DNA of 60,600 nt, taken from positions 1 to 60,600 of the forward strand of contig JAGXFR010000032.1 of NCBI GenBank assembly GCA_024637155.1. The letters are read 5' to 3'. Origin of the DNA: Burkholderiaceae bacterium. Its GTDB lineage: Bacteria > Pseudomonadota > Gammaproteobacteria > Burkholderiales > Burkholderiaceae_E. The translations under genes and the position numbers were made by a program. Of this stretch, positions 18,200-30,071 are shown in pieces (the first letter of the stretch is position 1; each line of letters opens with the position of its first letter). A model generated the notes under the pieces. That model was not told the DNA's origin. It saw nothing but the letters and a program-made list of their open reading frames with translations, and did no database searches.

Positions 18200-19116
18200 C
18201 GTTCGAAAAACTCCTGGATCAGCGCGGCGACCTGCCGCGGCTGATCGTGGTGCAGCATGTGTCCGGCATCGGCCACTTGCGCGAATTCCACCGTGGCGAG
18301 CGCTTTCAGGCGCGTCCGGTACTCCTCGGTGCGGGTGAATTCGTGCCAGCGATCGACGTTCTCCGCAGTCACCCAGAGAACAGGGGCGATGATCTCACGC
18401 CACACGGCAAGGGCTTCCTCGACCCGGTAGAGTGTGGGATTGGCGATCTTGTGCGCCGGATCGGCGCACAGGCGCAATCCACCCTCGCCGTTGGGCTCTG
18501 ACCAGTGGAGCGCGAGGAAATCCGCGAACTCGGGGCGCAGCTTCGGATTCGCCGCTTGCAGCCGCCCGGCGACTTCTTCCCGGCTCGTGTAGCTGCGCAT
18601 GCGCTTGCCGGCCTTGATCTCGTCGAGCCAGCGCAGGTACTGGCGCGGAGCGCGCTCCGGGCTCGTCGCGGGAAGGCCCGCCCCGTCGAGATTGACCAGC
18701 CGACGCACGCGCTGCGGCCGGATTCCCGCGAAGAGCGTCGCGACGTTGCCCCCCATGCTGTGCCCGACCAGATCGACGCCGCCTTCGGGAACCAGCACAT
18801 CGAGCAGCTGATCGAGATCGGCCACGTAGTCCGGAAACCAGTAGCAGTCCCCCGGCGTTCGCGCCGACTGTCCGTAGCCGCGCCAGTCGGGCGCGAGCAC
18901 GCGCCATCCCGATGGGAGTTCGTCGACCATGAACTGAAACGACGCCGAAACGTCCATCCAGCCGTGCAGCGCGACGATGGTTCGCGCGGCCGGCTCGCTC
19001 GGCTCCCAGCAGCGCACGTGCAGCCGCAACCCTCGGATTTCCAGGAAGCGCGACGAGCTTTCACGCGCGGGACGATAGCTTGGCACAATGGGGTCCGGGT
19101 CGTTGGAACACGACAT
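18196..19116 (-). CDS. Alpha/beta-fold hydrolase
   Basis: 306 residues (or about 296 from a GTG at 19086). It has the alpha/beta-hydrolase layout: VALHGWMDVSASF oxyanion region, nucleophile elbow VGHSMGG, and catalytic His in DAGHMLHHDQP. Substrate unknown; the family covers esterases, lipases and thioesterases. The first ATG lies inside a TATAAT box read on the same strand, so transcription may begin downstream of it and a later start may be used. It heads the coupled operon with PHP and yciO and diverges from the acyl-CoA synthetase with only 14 bases between. Confidence 0.85.
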   Translation of the reverse strand: MSCSNDPDPIVPSYRPARESSSRFLEIRGLRLHVRCWEPSEPAARTIVALHGWMDVSASFQFMVDELPSGWRVLAPDWRGYGQSARTPGDCYWFPDYVADLDQLLDVLVPEGGVDLVGHSMGGNVATLFAGIRPQRVRRLVNLDGAGLPATSPERAPRQYLRWLDEIKAGKRMRSYTSREEVAGRLQAANPKLRPEFADFLALHWSEPNGEGGLRLCADPAHKIANPTLYRVEEALAVWREIIAPVLWVTAENVDRWHEFTRTEEYRTRLKALATVEFAQVADAGHMLHHDQPRQVAALIQEFFER

Positions 19117-19130
19117 TATAGGAAAGCGCG

Positions 19131-20822
19131 ATGGGCCTGCCCCCGCAAGACCACTACCCGCTGCTGCACGCCGACTTTCGCTGGCACGTTCCGGCCACCT
19201 TCAACATCTCGCAAGTCTGCGCGAGCCGGTGGTCCCGGGACCGTGACCGCGTGGCCATCGTCTACGAAGACGAGAGCGGCGCGAGCTCGGTGACCCGCTA
19301 CCGCGAGCTCGACAGAGACGCGAATCGGCTCGCCAACGCGCTGCGCGCGCTGGGCATCCGACGGGGCGATCGCGTTGCCGTCGTGCTGCCGCAGCGCCCC
19401 GAAGCGGCGATCGCGGACCTGGCCATCCTGCGCCTGGGTGCGATCGCGATGCCGCTGTCCATTCTCTTCGGCCCCGATGCGCTTGCCTTTCGGCTCACCG
19501 ACAGCGGCGCCCGGGCCGCACTGATCGACGCACAGGTCGTCGAGAACTGCCGCGCGGCGCGCCCGGACACGCTCGAGCACTTCATCGTGGTCGCCGCACC
19601 GGATTGCCCGGCCGAGCCGCGCGCCGGTGAACTCGCGTGGACCGCCGTCCTGGCGCGCGCATCGGAGCGCTTCACGACGGTCGATACCCTGGCCGGGGAT
19701 CCGGGTGTGCTGATCTACACCAGTGGAACGACCGGGCCACCCAAGGGCGCCCTGATCCCGCACCGCGCGTTGATCGGCAACCTGCCCGGCTTCGTGGCTT
19801 CGCAGAACTGGTTTCCGCGCGCCGACGACGTGTTCTGGTCGCCCGCCGACTGGGCGTGGACCGGGGGCCTGATGGACGCCCTGCTTCCGTCGCTGTATTT
19901 CGGCAAGTCGATCGTTGCCTACCGCGGACGCTTCAGCGCCGAGCGCGCCTACGACCTGCTGGCGCGCCATCGCGTCACCAACAGTTTCCTGTTCCCGACG
20001 GCGCTCAAGATGATGATGCGCGCCGACCCGGAACCGCGCCGCCGGCATCGCCTCGCCCTGCGCGCTCTGATGAGTGCCGGCGAATCGGTCGGAGAGACGC
20101 TCTTCGACTGGTGCCGCAGTGGCCTCGGACTGACGGTCAACGAGATGTACGGCCAGACCGAGGTCAATTACATCGTCGGCAATTCGGCCGAGCGCTGGCC
20201 GGCCCGCGCCGGCTCGATCGGGCGCCCCTATCCCGGCCATCGGGTCGCCGTGATCGACGAAGAAGGCGCGCCGGCGGCACCCGGCGTGGTCGGGGAAGTC
20301 GCGATTCATCGGCGTGACCGCCACGGGCACCCGGACCCGATCTTCTTTCTGGGTTACTGGCGTAACCCGCAGGCGAGCGCCGACAAATTCACCGGCGACT
20401 GGTGCCGGACCGGGGATCTCGCCAGCGCCGACGCGGACGGTTACCTGTGGTACCGGGGACGCTCCGACGACCTGTTCAAGGCCGCGGGCTACCGGATCGG
20501 ACCCGGGGAAATCGAGAACTGCCTGCTGCAGCACCCGGCAGTGGTCAACGTCGCCGTCGTGCCCAAGCCGGACGCGGAGCGCGGCAACGTCGTCAAGGCC
20601 TACGTCGTGCTGGCCGCGGGACACAATCCGGCTCCCGGACTCGCCGCCGAACTCCAGGAACACGTGCGCGGCAAGCTCGCTCCCTACGAATACCCGAAGG
20701 AGATCGAATTCATCGAAGCCCTGCCGATGACCACCACCGGCAAAGTGCAGCGCCGCGTGTTGCGGCTGCAGGAGGAGGAGCGCGCACGCGCGCGCAACGT
20801 CAAGCAGATGGGAACGGGCTGA
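19131..20822 (+). CDS. AMP-forming acyl-CoA synthetase
   Basis: 563 residues of the ANL superfamily, which forms acyl-CoA from a carboxylic acid, ATP and CoA. Core motifs are in order: LIYTSGTTGPPKGA (P-loop), MYGQTEVNYIVGN (A5), GDWCRTGDLASAD (A7), GRSDDLFKAAGYRIGPGEIE (hinge) and the catalytic lysine in TTTGKVQRR near the end. It resembles medium-chain or acetyl-type synthetases; the acid used cannot be told. AGGAAA precedes the ATG at a good distance. It may serve fatty or aromatic acid use together with scoAB and ETF-QO further along, but it is not in their operon. Confidence 0.9.
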   Translation: MGLPPQDHYPLLHADFRWHVPATFNISQVCASRWSRDRDRVAIVYEDESGASSVTRYRELDRDANRLANALRALGIRRGDRVAVVLPQRPEAAIADLAILRLGAIAMPLSILFGPDALAFRLTDSGARAALIDAQVVENCRAARPDTLEHFIVVAAPDCPAEPRAGELAWTAVLARASERFTTVDTLAGDPGVLIYTSGTTGPPKGALIPHRALIGNLPGFVASQNWFPRADDVFWSPADWAWTGGLMDALLPSLYFGKSIVAYRGRFSAERAYDLLARHRVTNSFLFPTALKMMMRADPEPRRRHRLALRALMSAGESVGETLFDWCRSGLGLTVNEMYGQTEVNYIVGNSAERWPARAGSIGRPYPGHRVAVIDEEGAPAAPGVVGEVAIHRRDRHGHPDPIFFLGYWRNPQASADKFTGDWCRTGDLASADADGYLWYRGRSDDLFKAAGYRIGPGEIENCLLQHPAVVNVAVVPKPDAERGNVVKAYVVLAAGHNPAPGLAAELQEHVRGKLAPYEYPKEIEFIEALPMTTTGKVQRRVLRLQEEERARARNVKQMGTG

Positions 20823-20840
20823 TCGCGCCGAGGCGCGATC
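20821..20840. terminator. Hairpin between convergent acyl-CoA synthetase and ftsB
   Basis: A perfect inverted repeat, GATCGCGCC/GGCGCGATC, begins inside the synthetase stop codon and ends eight bases before the ftsB stop. It lacks a T-run on either strand, so it may be a weak bidirectional terminator or 3'-end stabiliser. Confidence 0.4.
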
Positions 20841-20847
20841 GGAAAAC

Positions 20848-21186
20848 TCAGCGCGCCGCGTTGGCCGGCGCCGAGGCGGTCTGGATGGCCGGGTCGGAAG
20901 TCGCGCGGGATGCCCCGGGTTCGGTGACCTGCACGAAGACCTCGTCGGCGCGCACCATCCCAAGGTCGTAGCGGGCACGCTCCTCGATCGCCACCTTTCC
21001 TTCGCGCAAGTCGCGCACCTCGGCTTCCAGGCCGGCGTTGCGCTGTGCGTGGCGCTCGTTCAACGCGCGCTGCTGGACGTTCTGCCGGTCGGTCTCCCAG
21101 ACCTTGAGCCAGCCGCCCTTGCCCACCCACAGCGGATACTGGATCAGCACCAGCATCCCGGCGAGCACGATTGCGAGCTTGCGCAT
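20848..21186 (-). CDS. ftsB: Cell division protein FtsB
   Basis: About 112 residues. The short cytoplasmic start is followed by one membrane helix (LAIVLAGMLVLIQYPLWV), the conserved GKGGW, a periplasmic leucine-zipper/coiled-coil region (Q/N-rich, about 35-75) and the EERARYDLGMVRADEVFVQV segment typical of the DivIC/FtsB family. FtsB joins FtsL and FtsQ in activating septal peptidoglycan synthesis. ATG 21186 is preferred because GGAG lies eight bases upstream. It is the last gene of pyrG-kdsA-DUF1330-eno-ftsB. The Ala/Thr-rich tail is longer than in E. coli. Confidence 0.9.
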   Translation of the reverse strand: MRKLAIVLAGMLVLIQYPLWVGKGGWLKVWETDRQNVQQRALNERHAQRNAGLEAEVRDLREGKVAIEERARYDLGMVRADEVFVQVTEPGASRATSDPAIQTASAPANAAR

Positions 21187-21252
21187 CAATGATTCTCCGT
21201 CACCTGCAATGCCCCGGATTCCGCGCCAGTGTATGCCACCTGTCCGCGCGCA

Positions 21253-22587
<1,335 letters not shown>

Positions 22588-22878
22588 TCAGACGCCGTCG
22601 ACGACCACCATGTTGAAGAACTCGGTCGCGCCGGCACGCGCGGCGCGCGCCTCACGATAGGCCGGGGAATCGTAGAAGGAGCGCGCTGCCGCGGCATCCG
22701 GAAAGCGCAGCATCACCAGCCGGGTCGGGTGCCAGTCGCCCTCCAGGACTTCCGTCTGGCCCCCGCGCACGACAAATTCCCCGCCCGCCGCCGCGACGGC
22801 CGCGGGCGAGAGAACTTTGTATTGCTCGTAGCGGGCCGGGTCGCTGACCTTGATCTCGACAATCACGTATGCGTTCAT
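22588..22878 (-). CDS. DUF1330 domain protein
   Basis: A 96-residue single-domain protein of the DUF1330 group (dimeric alpha/beta-barrel fold). Typical features are the opening AYVIVEIKVSDPARYEQYK, the central GGEFVVRGGQTEVLEGDW and RLVMLRFPDAAAARSFYDSPAY. No catalytic role is established. It is inserted between kdsA (three bases away) and eno and is probably co-transcribed. Confidence 0.88.
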   Translation of the reverse strand: MNAYVIVEIKVSDPARYEQYKVLSPAAVAAAGGEFVVRGGQTEVLEGDWHPTRLVMLRFPDAAAARSFYDSPAYREARAARAGATEFFNMVVVDGV

Positions 22879-22881
22879 CGT

Positions 22882-23751
22882 TCACGCCTCCAGGCTGTGC
22901 TCGGGAAAGCCGGATCGCTTGACCACCGCGTCGAGCTCGAGCAAGGTCGTCAGCAGTTCGCTGATGCGACCCAGCGGCCAGGCATTGGGTCCATCGGAGA
23001 GCGCCTTCGCGGGGTCCGCGTGGGTCTCCATGAACAGGCCACTCACGCCGGCCGCCACCGCCGCGCGCGCGAGCACCGGAACGAACTCGCGCTGCCCGCC
23101 CGATACCGTCCCCTGCCCGCCGGGAAGCTGCACCGAATGCGTCGCGTCGAACACCACCGGGCAGCCGGTCTCGCGCATGATCGCGAGCGAGCGCATGTCG
23201 GAAACGAGGTTGTGGTAGCCAAAGGATGCGCCACGCTCGCACACCATGATTGTGTCGCCCGCATCCGCATCGCCGCCAGCCGCCTCGATGGCGGCGGCAC
23301 GCGCTTTCGCGACGACGTTCTTCATGTCCTGCGGCGCGAGAAATTGTCCCTTCTTGATGTTGACCGGCTTGCCGCTCGCCGCCACCGCGCGGATGAAGTC
23401 GGTCTGGCGCACCAGAAAAGCCGGCGTCTGCAGCACGTCGACCACGCCCGCCACGGCGGCGATCTGATCCACGGCGTGGACGTCGGTGAGCACCGGAACG
23501 CCGATCTTCGCGCGCACTTCCGCCAGAATGCGCAGCCCCTCGTCCATTCCCGGTCCCCGAAACGACGCGCCGGAGCTGCGATTGGCCTTGTCGAACGAGG
23601 ACTTGTAGATGAAGGGAATGCCCAGTCCCGCGCAGATCTCGCGCAGCGTGCCCGCCGTCTCGAGCGCGTGCTCACGCGACTCGATCACGCACGGCCCTGC
23701 GATCAGGAACAGCGGCCGGTCCAGGCCGACTTCAAAGCCACACAATCTCAC
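22882..23751 (-). CDS. kdsA: 3-deoxy-8-phosphooctulonate (KDO-8-P) synthase
   Basis: 289 residues. KdsA condenses arabinose-5-phosphate with phosphoenolpyruvate in KDO/lipopolysaccharide synthesis, so the cell makes LPS. Signatures include [38 protein letters not shown], the [15 protein letters not shown] segment and [12 protein letters not shown]. The GTG start has a good ribosome site, GGAGGA. It is the second gene of the pyrG operon, 31 bases after pyrG. Confidence 0.97.
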   Translation of the reverse strand: MRLCGFEVGLDRPLFLIAGPCVIESREHALETAGTLREICAGLGIPFIYKSSFDKANRSSGASFRGPGMDEGLRILAEVRAKIGVPVLTDVHAVDQIAAVAGVVDVLQTPAFLVRQTDFIRAVAASGKPVNIKKGQFLAPQDMKNVVAKARAAAIEAAGGDADAGDTIMVCERGASFGYHNLVSDMRSLAIMRETGCPVVFDATHSVQLPGGQGTVSGGQREFVPVLARAAVAAGVSGLFMETHADPAKALSDGPNAWPLGRISELLTTLLELDAVVKRSGFPEHSLEA

Positions 23752-23782
23752 GCTCTTTCCTCCCTGCGCGGCGCGCCGCTGC

Positions 23783-25503
<1,721 letters not shown>

Positions 25504-25537
25504 GCGGCGATTGCTTCCCACCCCCTGAGGCCCATCC

Positions 25538-26239
25538 ATGGACAAGGTATTTCCGAGCGCCAGAGAGGCTCTGGCGGACATCGTGAAGGACGGACAGACC
25601 ATCGCCGTCGGCGGCTTCGGCCTGTGCGGCATTCCCGAAGCGCTGATCGCGGCGCTGCGTGACACGGGGGTCAAGAATCTCACGGCGATCTCCAACAATG
25701 CGGGCGTCGACGGCTTCGGGCTCGGACAGCTTCTCGAGACACGCCAGATCCGCAAGATGATCGCTTCCTACGTCGGGGAGAACAAGGAGTTCGAGCGCCA
25801 GTTCCTCGCCGGCGAACTCGAACTGGAGTTCACGCCACAGGGGACGCTGGCCGAGAAACTGCGCGCGGGCGGCTCGGGCATCCCGGCCTTCTTCACGAAA
25901 ACCGGTGTCGGCACGATCGTCGCCGAGGGCAAGGAAGTGCGCAGTTTCGACGGCACGCAGTACGTGATGGAACATGCGCTGACCGCCGACGTCTCGCTGG
26001 TGAAGGCGTGGAAGGCGGACCGCACGGGCAACCTGATCTTCCGGCTCACGGCGCGCAACTTCAACCCCAGCGTGGCGATGGCGGGCAAGATCACCGTCGT
26101 CGAGGTCGAGGAAATCGTCGAGACCGGGTCGATCGACCCCGACGCCGTCCACCTGGCCGGCATCTACGTGCATCGCATCGTCCACAACCCGCACCCCGAG
26201 AAGCGCATCGAGCAGCGCACGCTGCGCGCGGCGCGCTGA
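25538..26239 (+). CDS. scoA: 3-oxoacid CoA-transferase subunit A
   Basis: 233 residues, the alpha subunit of a succinyl-CoA:3-oxoacid (acetoacetate) CoA-transferase. Hallmarks are [20 protein letters not shown], the [14 protein letters not shown] segment and [19 protein letters not shown]. The pair transfers CoA between succinyl-CoA and acetoacetate, linking ketone-body or polyhydroxybutyrate breakdown to central metabolism. It is followed 13 bases later by the B subunit. Confidence 0.95.
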   Translation: MDKVFPSAREALADIVKDGQTIAVGGFGLCGIPEALIAALRDTGVKNLTAISNNAGVDGFGLGQLLETRQIRKMIASYVGENKEFERQFLAGELELEFTPQGTLAEKLRAGGSGIPAFFTKTGVGTIVAEGKEVRSFDGTQYVMEHALTADVSLVKAWKADRTGNLIFRLTARNFNPSVAMAGKITVVEVEEIVETGSIDPDAVHLAGIYVHRIVHNPHPEKRIEQRTLRAAR

Positions 26240-26252
26240 GGAGAACATCGAC

Positions 26253-26906
26253 ATGGCCTGGAACCGAGATCAAATGGCGGCACGTGCCGCTCAGGAGCTG
26301 CAGGACGGCTTCTACGTGAACCTGGGCATCGGACTGCCCACCATGGTGGCCAACCACGTGCCGCCCGGCATGGAGGTCTGGCTGCAATCCGAGAACGGCT
26401 TGCTGGGCATCGGCCCGTTTCCGACCGAGGAGGAAGTGGACGCCGATCTGATCAACGCCGGCAAGCAGACCATCACCACGCTGCCCGGCACGTCCATCTT
26501 TTCGTCGGCCGACTCCTTCGGAATGATCCGCGGCGGCAAGATCAACCTCGCCATTCTCGGTGCGATGCAGGTCAGCGAGCACGGTGACCTGGCGAACTGG
26601 ATGATCCCGGGCAAGATGGTCAAGGGCATGGGCGGGGCGATGGATCTGGTGGCCGGCGTCGGCCGCGTGATCGTGCTCATGGAGCACATCGCCAAGAAGA
26701 AGGACGGCACCGAGGACATCAAGCTGCTTCCCGAGTGCACGCTGCCGCTCACCGGTGTGGGCGTTGTCGACATGATCATCACCGACCTGTGCGTGCTCGA
26801 GGTGACGCCCAAGGGGCTGAAGCTCGTTCAGCTCGCCGACGGCGTCAGCAAGGACGAGGTCGTCGCCAAGACCGGCTGCCCGGTCGACGTGAGCGCGCTG
26901 CACTGA
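26253..26906 (+). CDS. scoB: 3-oxoacid CoA-transferase subunit B
   Basis: 217 residues, the beta subunit that carries the catalytic glutamate in [11 protein letters not shown], which forms the CoA-thioester intermediate. Other landmarks are [17 protein letters not shown], the [15 protein letters not shown] segment and a GGAMDLVAG loop. It forms a two-gene operon with scoA, an AGGAG-type site (GAGGAGAAC) preceding its start. Confidence 0.95.
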   Translation: MAWNRDQMAARAAQELQDGFYVNLGIGLPTMVANHVPPGMEVWLQSENGLLGIGPFPTEEEVDADLINAGKQTITTLPGTSIFSSADSFGMIRGGKINLAILGAMQVSEHGDLANWMIPGKMVKGMGGAMDLVAGVGRVIVLMEHIAKKKDGTEDIKLLPECTLPLTGVGVVDMIITDLCVLEVTPKGLKLVQLADGVSKDEVVAKTGCPVDVSALH

Positions 26907-26918
26907 CCGACGACTCGC

Positions 26919-26943
26919 GGGATCGCCGGGTGGCCGGCATCCC
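26919..26943. terminator. Hairpin between convergent scoB and the thioesterase gene
   Basis: GGGAT-c-GCCGG pairs with CCGGC-ATCCC around GTGG, 13 bases after the scoB stop. There is no T-run, so the role as terminator is uncertain; it sits where two transcripts meet. Confidence 0.35.
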
Positions 26944-27000
26944 GCCAGCCGGGGCGTGCGCCGGCGTTCCACCAGCCGGACGCGAACCGCGGACGCGCGC

Positions 27001-27420
27001 TCAGGGCACCCAGGGCCTGAGAATCGTCTCCCGGGTCGCCGCATCCAGCGGCGTGGCCTTCTTCTTCGGAAAGTCCACCCAGACCACTTTCGCGCCGCCG
27101 TGCGCGTAGACGGTTTCCGGGTCGTCGGTGCGTGACAGGTCGCCCCAGGTCTCGAAGCTCGAGCGCGTCGGCTGCCCGACGTAGAGCCGGCACAGGACCG
27201 TGCCCGGATACTCGAGCTGGCGCAGAAAGCTGCAGTGCGCGTTGACGATCACGGGTCCGACACCGCCCGGGTCCGGCGTGAACCCCATCGCCTCGAACCA
27301 GCTGATCCGCGCCTGTTCAAGGTAGCGGAAATAGATGGTGTTGTTGACGTGCCCCATCATGTCCATGTCGCCCCAGCGGATCGGGATCGTCATCTCGAAT
27401 ACCAGCGTCCGTTCGGCCAT
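27001..27420 (-). CDS. Hotdog-fold acyl-CoA thioesterase (4HBT family)
   Basis: About 139 residues from ATG 27420, chosen because GGGGA lies just upstream; a longer reading from 27441 lacks a ribosome site. The active-site loop IRWGDMDMMGHVNNTIY matches the 4-hydroxybenzoyl-CoA thioesterase/YbgC pattern, with the catalytic Asp and the following His-Val-Asn. It hydrolyses acyl-CoA; the preferred acyl group is unknown. It is convergent with scoB and divergent from ETF-QO. Confidence 0.85.
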   Translation of the reverse strand: MAERTLVFEMTIPIRWGDMDMMGHVNNTIYFRYLEQARISWFEAMGFTPDPGGVGPVIVNAHCSFLRQLEYPGTVLCRLYVGQPTRSSFETWGDLSRTDDPETVYAHGGAKVVWVDFPKKKATPLDAATRETILRPWVP

Positions 27421-27548
27421 CGTTCCCCGCTCCCCTGTCATGGCGCGTCATCTTAGCCGATGCGCTCGCGCCGAGCGGCAGTTTGCGCAGCGCCGCTGCT
27501 TTCCGCCACAATCGGCGCAGGACAACCCTGCCCCAGCGGAGAGAAGCT

Positions 27549-29198
27549 ATGGAGATCGAACGCGACTCAATGGAGTTCGACGTGGTCGTGGTGGGCGCCG
27601 GGCCGGCCGGCCTGTCGGCCGCGATCCGTCTCAAGCAGCTCGCCGCCGAGAGCGGGACGGAACTCGGCGTTTGCGTCGTCGAGAAGGGTTCCGAGCCGGG
27701 CGCGCACATTCTCTCGGGCGCAGTGATGGATCCGCGCGGCATCGCCGAACTCTTCCCGGACTGGAAGGAACGGGGCGCCCCGCACGCGGCACCCGTCACC
27801 GAGGACCAATTCCTGTTCTTCACCGAGAAGTCGGCGCGGCGCACGCCCGAGTGGATGCTGCCGACGTGCTTTCGCAACCACGGCAACTACATCGTCAGCC
27901 TGGGCAACGTGGTGCGCTGGCTCGCGCAGCAGGCCGAGGCGCTGGGCGTCGAGATCTACCCCGGCTTCGCGGCCGCCGACGTCCTCTACCACGACGATGG
28001 ATCGGTGAAGGGAATCGTCACCGGCGACATGGGCATCGGCCACGACGGACAGCCCGGCGACGCGTTCCAGCCCGGCATGGAACTGCACGGCAAGTACACC
28101 TTCTTCGCCGAAGGCTCGCGCGGCCACCTCGGTCGGCGCCTCATGGAGCGCTTCGAGTTGAACGCCGGACGCGATCCGCAAAGCTACGGGATCGGCATCA
28201 AGGAACTCTGGGACGTGGATCCCGCCGTGCACCAGACCGGACTCGTCGTGCACAGCGCCGGCTGGCCGCTGGCCAGCGACACCTACGGCGGATCGTTCCT
28301 CTACCACATGGAGGATGACCAGATCGCCGTCGGCTACGTGGTCGGACTCGCCTACAAGAACCCCTACCTGTCGCCCTTCGAGGAGTTCCAGCGCTACAAG
28401 ACCCACCCGACGATCCGCCGCTTTCTCGAGGGCGGCAAGCGCGTGGCCTACGGCGCGCGCGCGATCACCGCCGGCGGCATCAATGCACTGCCCAAGCTGA
28501 GCTTTCCCGGCGGCTGTCTGGTGGGCTGTGACGCGGGCTTTCTGAATGCCTCGCGGATCAAGGGCATCCACGCGGCGATCAAGTCCGGCTCGCTTGCCGC
28601 GGAGGCTGCGTTCGAAGCCCTCGCCGCGGGACGCGCATCCGACGAACTCGTCGCCTATCCGCAGCGCTTCAAGGAGTCGTGGCTCCACGACGAGTTGCAC
28701 CGGGCGCGCAACTTCAAGCCGATGATGAGCAAGGGGCTCTACCTCGGCACGCTGCTCGTGGGCATCGACCAGGTGCTCTTTCGCGGCAAGGCGCCGTTCA
28801 CGATGCACACCTCCAAGCCGGACCACGAGTACCTGCGACCCGCCGCGGAGTGCGAGCCGATCGTCTATCCGAAGCCTGACGGCAAGCTGACCTTCGACCG
28901 GCTCTCATCGGTATTCGTCTCGAACACCGCGCACGAGGAAAACCAGCCCGCCCACCTGACGCTCAAGGACGACGCGGTGCCGGTGGAAGTGAATCTCGCG
29001 CGCTACGCAGGTCCGGAAGAGCGCTATTGTCCCGCCGGGGTCTATGAGTTCGTCGAGGACGAGGGGGGCGGCAAGCGCCTGCAGATCAATGCGTCGAACT
29101 GCGTGCACTGCAAGACCTGCGACATCAAGGATCCGCAGCAGAACATCGTCTGGGTGACCCCGGAGGGCGGGGGCGGGCCCAACTACCCGAACATGTAG
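27549..29198 (+). CDS. Electron transfer flavoprotein-ubiquinone oxidoreductase
   Basis: About 549 residues. It starts with the FAD-binding VVVGAGPAGLSAAIRL and ends with a [4Fe-4S]-type ferredoxin segment: one Cys in YCPAGVYEF and three in NCVHCKTCDIKDPQQNI. The membrane-surface enzyme passes electrons from ETF to ubiquinone, serving fatty-acid and amino-acid oxidation. ATG 27549 with GGAG upstream gives a normal N-terminus; the open frame extends 22 codons further without family similarity. The ETF subunits are not in this window. Confidence 0.95.
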   Translation: MEIERDSMEFDVVVVGAGPAGLSAAIRLKQLAAESGTELGVCVVEKGSEPGAHILSGAVMDPRGIAELFPDWKERGAPHAAPVTEDQFLFFTEKSARRTPEWMLPTCFRNHGNYIVSLGNVVRWLAQQAEALGVEIYPGFAAADVLYHDDGSVKGIVTGDMGIGHDGQPGDAFQPGMELHGKYTFFAEGSRGHLGRRLMERFELNAGRDPQSYGIGIKELWDVDPAVHQTGLVVHSAGWPLASDTYGGSFLYHMEDDQIAVGYVVGLAYKNPYLSPFEEFQRYKTHPTIRRFLEGGKRVAYGARAITAGGINALPKLSFPGGCLVGCDAGFLNASRIKGIHAAIKSGSLAAEAAFEALAAGRASDELVAYPQRFKESWLHDELHRARNFKPMMSKGLYLGTLLVGIDQVLFRGKAPFTMHTSKPDHEYLRPAAECEPIVYPKPDGKLTFDRLSSVFVSNTAHEENQPAHLTLKDDAVPVEVNLARYAGPEERYCPAGVYEFVEDEGGGKRLQINASNCVHCKTCDIKDPQQNIVWVTPEGGGGPNYPNM

Positions 29199-29203
29199 CG
29201 CCG

Positions 29204-29254
29204 GGCCGGGCGAGTCGCCCGGCCGGCCATTTCACACCCGGGGAGTGCCCCGGG
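29204..29254. terminator. Two GC hairpins between ETF-QO and the RRM gene
   Basis: The first hairpin is GGCCGGGCGA/TCGCCCGGCC (29204-29213 with 29215-29224), immediately after the ETF-QO stop. The second is CCCGGGG/CCCCGGG around AGTG (29237-29254), just after the RRM stop read from the other strand. Neither has a T-run. They probably mark the meeting point of the two convergent transcripts. Confidence 0.45.
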
Positions 29255-29262
29255 GCGGTGAA

Positions 29263-29721
29263 TCAGGATGCGTCGTGACGTGCGCGCGGCCCACCGTAGC
29301 CACTGCCGCCGCCGCCACCGCTGCCGCCACCGCTGCCGCCACCGCCACCGCCGCGATAGCCACCTCCGCCACCGCCGCCGTATGGGCCGCGGTTGCCACC
29401 GCCACCGCCGCCGCCACCGCCGTATCCGCCGCGTCCCCCGCCGCCACCGGGCGGCCGACGGGCCCCGCCGCCTTCCTGGTCACGTGCCTCGTTGACCACG
29501 AGGCTGCGCCCCTCGAGCGAGTGGCCGTTGACCGCGTTGATTGCGGTCTGGGCGGCTGCCGCATCGGACATCGTGACGAACGCGAAGCCCCGCGAACGGC
29601 CGGTCTCACGGTCGGTGACGATCTTCGCGTCGACAACCTCGCCGTGCGCGCCAAACAGCTCGGTCAGTTGGGCGTCGGTGGCCCGCCACGGCAGATTGCC
29701 GACATAGATCTTCGTGCTCAT
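29263..29721 (-). CDS. Glycine-rich RRM RNA-binding protein
   Basis: 152 residues. An N-terminal RRM (about 1-80) has RNP2 KIYVGNLPW and RNP1 SRGFAFVTM. The rest is low complexity, dominated by Gly runs with Arg, Tyr and Asn and ending in GPRARHDAS. Such small RRM proteins in bacteria are often cold- or stress-induced and act as RNA chaperones; the Gly-rich tail resembles those of plant and cyanobacterial counterparts. ATG 29721 is used; the longer open frame upstream is the leader. The roughly 200-base leader contains inverted repeats. Confidence 0.9.
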   Translation of the reverse strand: MSTKIYVGNLPWRATDAQLTELFGAHGEVVDAKIVTDRETGRSRGFAFVTMSDAAAAQTAINAVNGHSLEGRSLVVNEARDQEGGGARRPPGGGGGRGGYGGGGGGGGGNRGPYGGGGGGGYRGGGGGGSGGGSGGGGGSGYGGPRARHDAS

Positions 29722-29930
29722 CGATGCGAAATCCTCGAAACAGTGTTTTTCCGTGCATTTCAAGGCGAGCCGGGAGAACAGCGAACCGGGAACAACCGAC
29801 CGGAAAATGCAAGCTTTTCACACGGGAACCAGCACAGTCCGTAACACCGGAACCGCGTGTGCACTGCACTGTGCCACAGAGTTTGCGACTCACACAATAG
29901 GCAATCTGAAGGATCACCCATTCGTGTGAG
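29722..29930 (-). promoter_or_regulatory. Structured leader region of the RRM gene
   Basis: This and the lexA promoter occupy the 350 bases between the RRM gene and lexA, with no gene seen. On the RRM side are two inverted repeats: CTCACAC-AAT/ATTCGTGTGAG (29889-29898 with 29920-29930) and TGCATTT/AAATGCA (29754-29760 with 29805-29811). Leaders that fold are common for cold-inducible RNA-binding genes, so post-transcriptional control is plausible. The transcription start is not identified. Confidence 0.4.
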
Positions 29931-30030
29931 GGCGCTCGCCAATCCCGGCATGCCGGCTGCGCAGGCGAGACATGGCGACGGTGCGTGGCACGGGCGGATC
30001 CTTCACGAAGTGCTTGAAAAATTCCAAGAA

Positions 30031-30046
30031 CTGTATAAAAATACAG
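30031..30046 (+). promoter_or_regulatory. LexA box (SOS operator) of lexA-imuA-imuB
   Basis: CTGTATAAAAATACAG is a 16-bp palindromic CTG-N10-CAG site, close to the enterobacterial LexA consensus. It overlaps a possible -10 (TATAAA at 30034-30039), with TTGAAA at 30014-30019 upstream, and lies 25 bases before the lexA start. It implies autorepression of lexA and SOS induction of the whole three-gene operon. Confidence 0.93.
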
Positions 30047-30071
30047 TCATTCGAAATCAACGGAGACCGCC

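Noticed and set aside
29276..29480. Repetitive GCC/ACC-rich stretch resembling a CRISPR or tandem array
   Set aside because: It is the coding sequence of the Gly-rich tail of the RRM protein (GGN codons read from the minus strand). There are no spacers.
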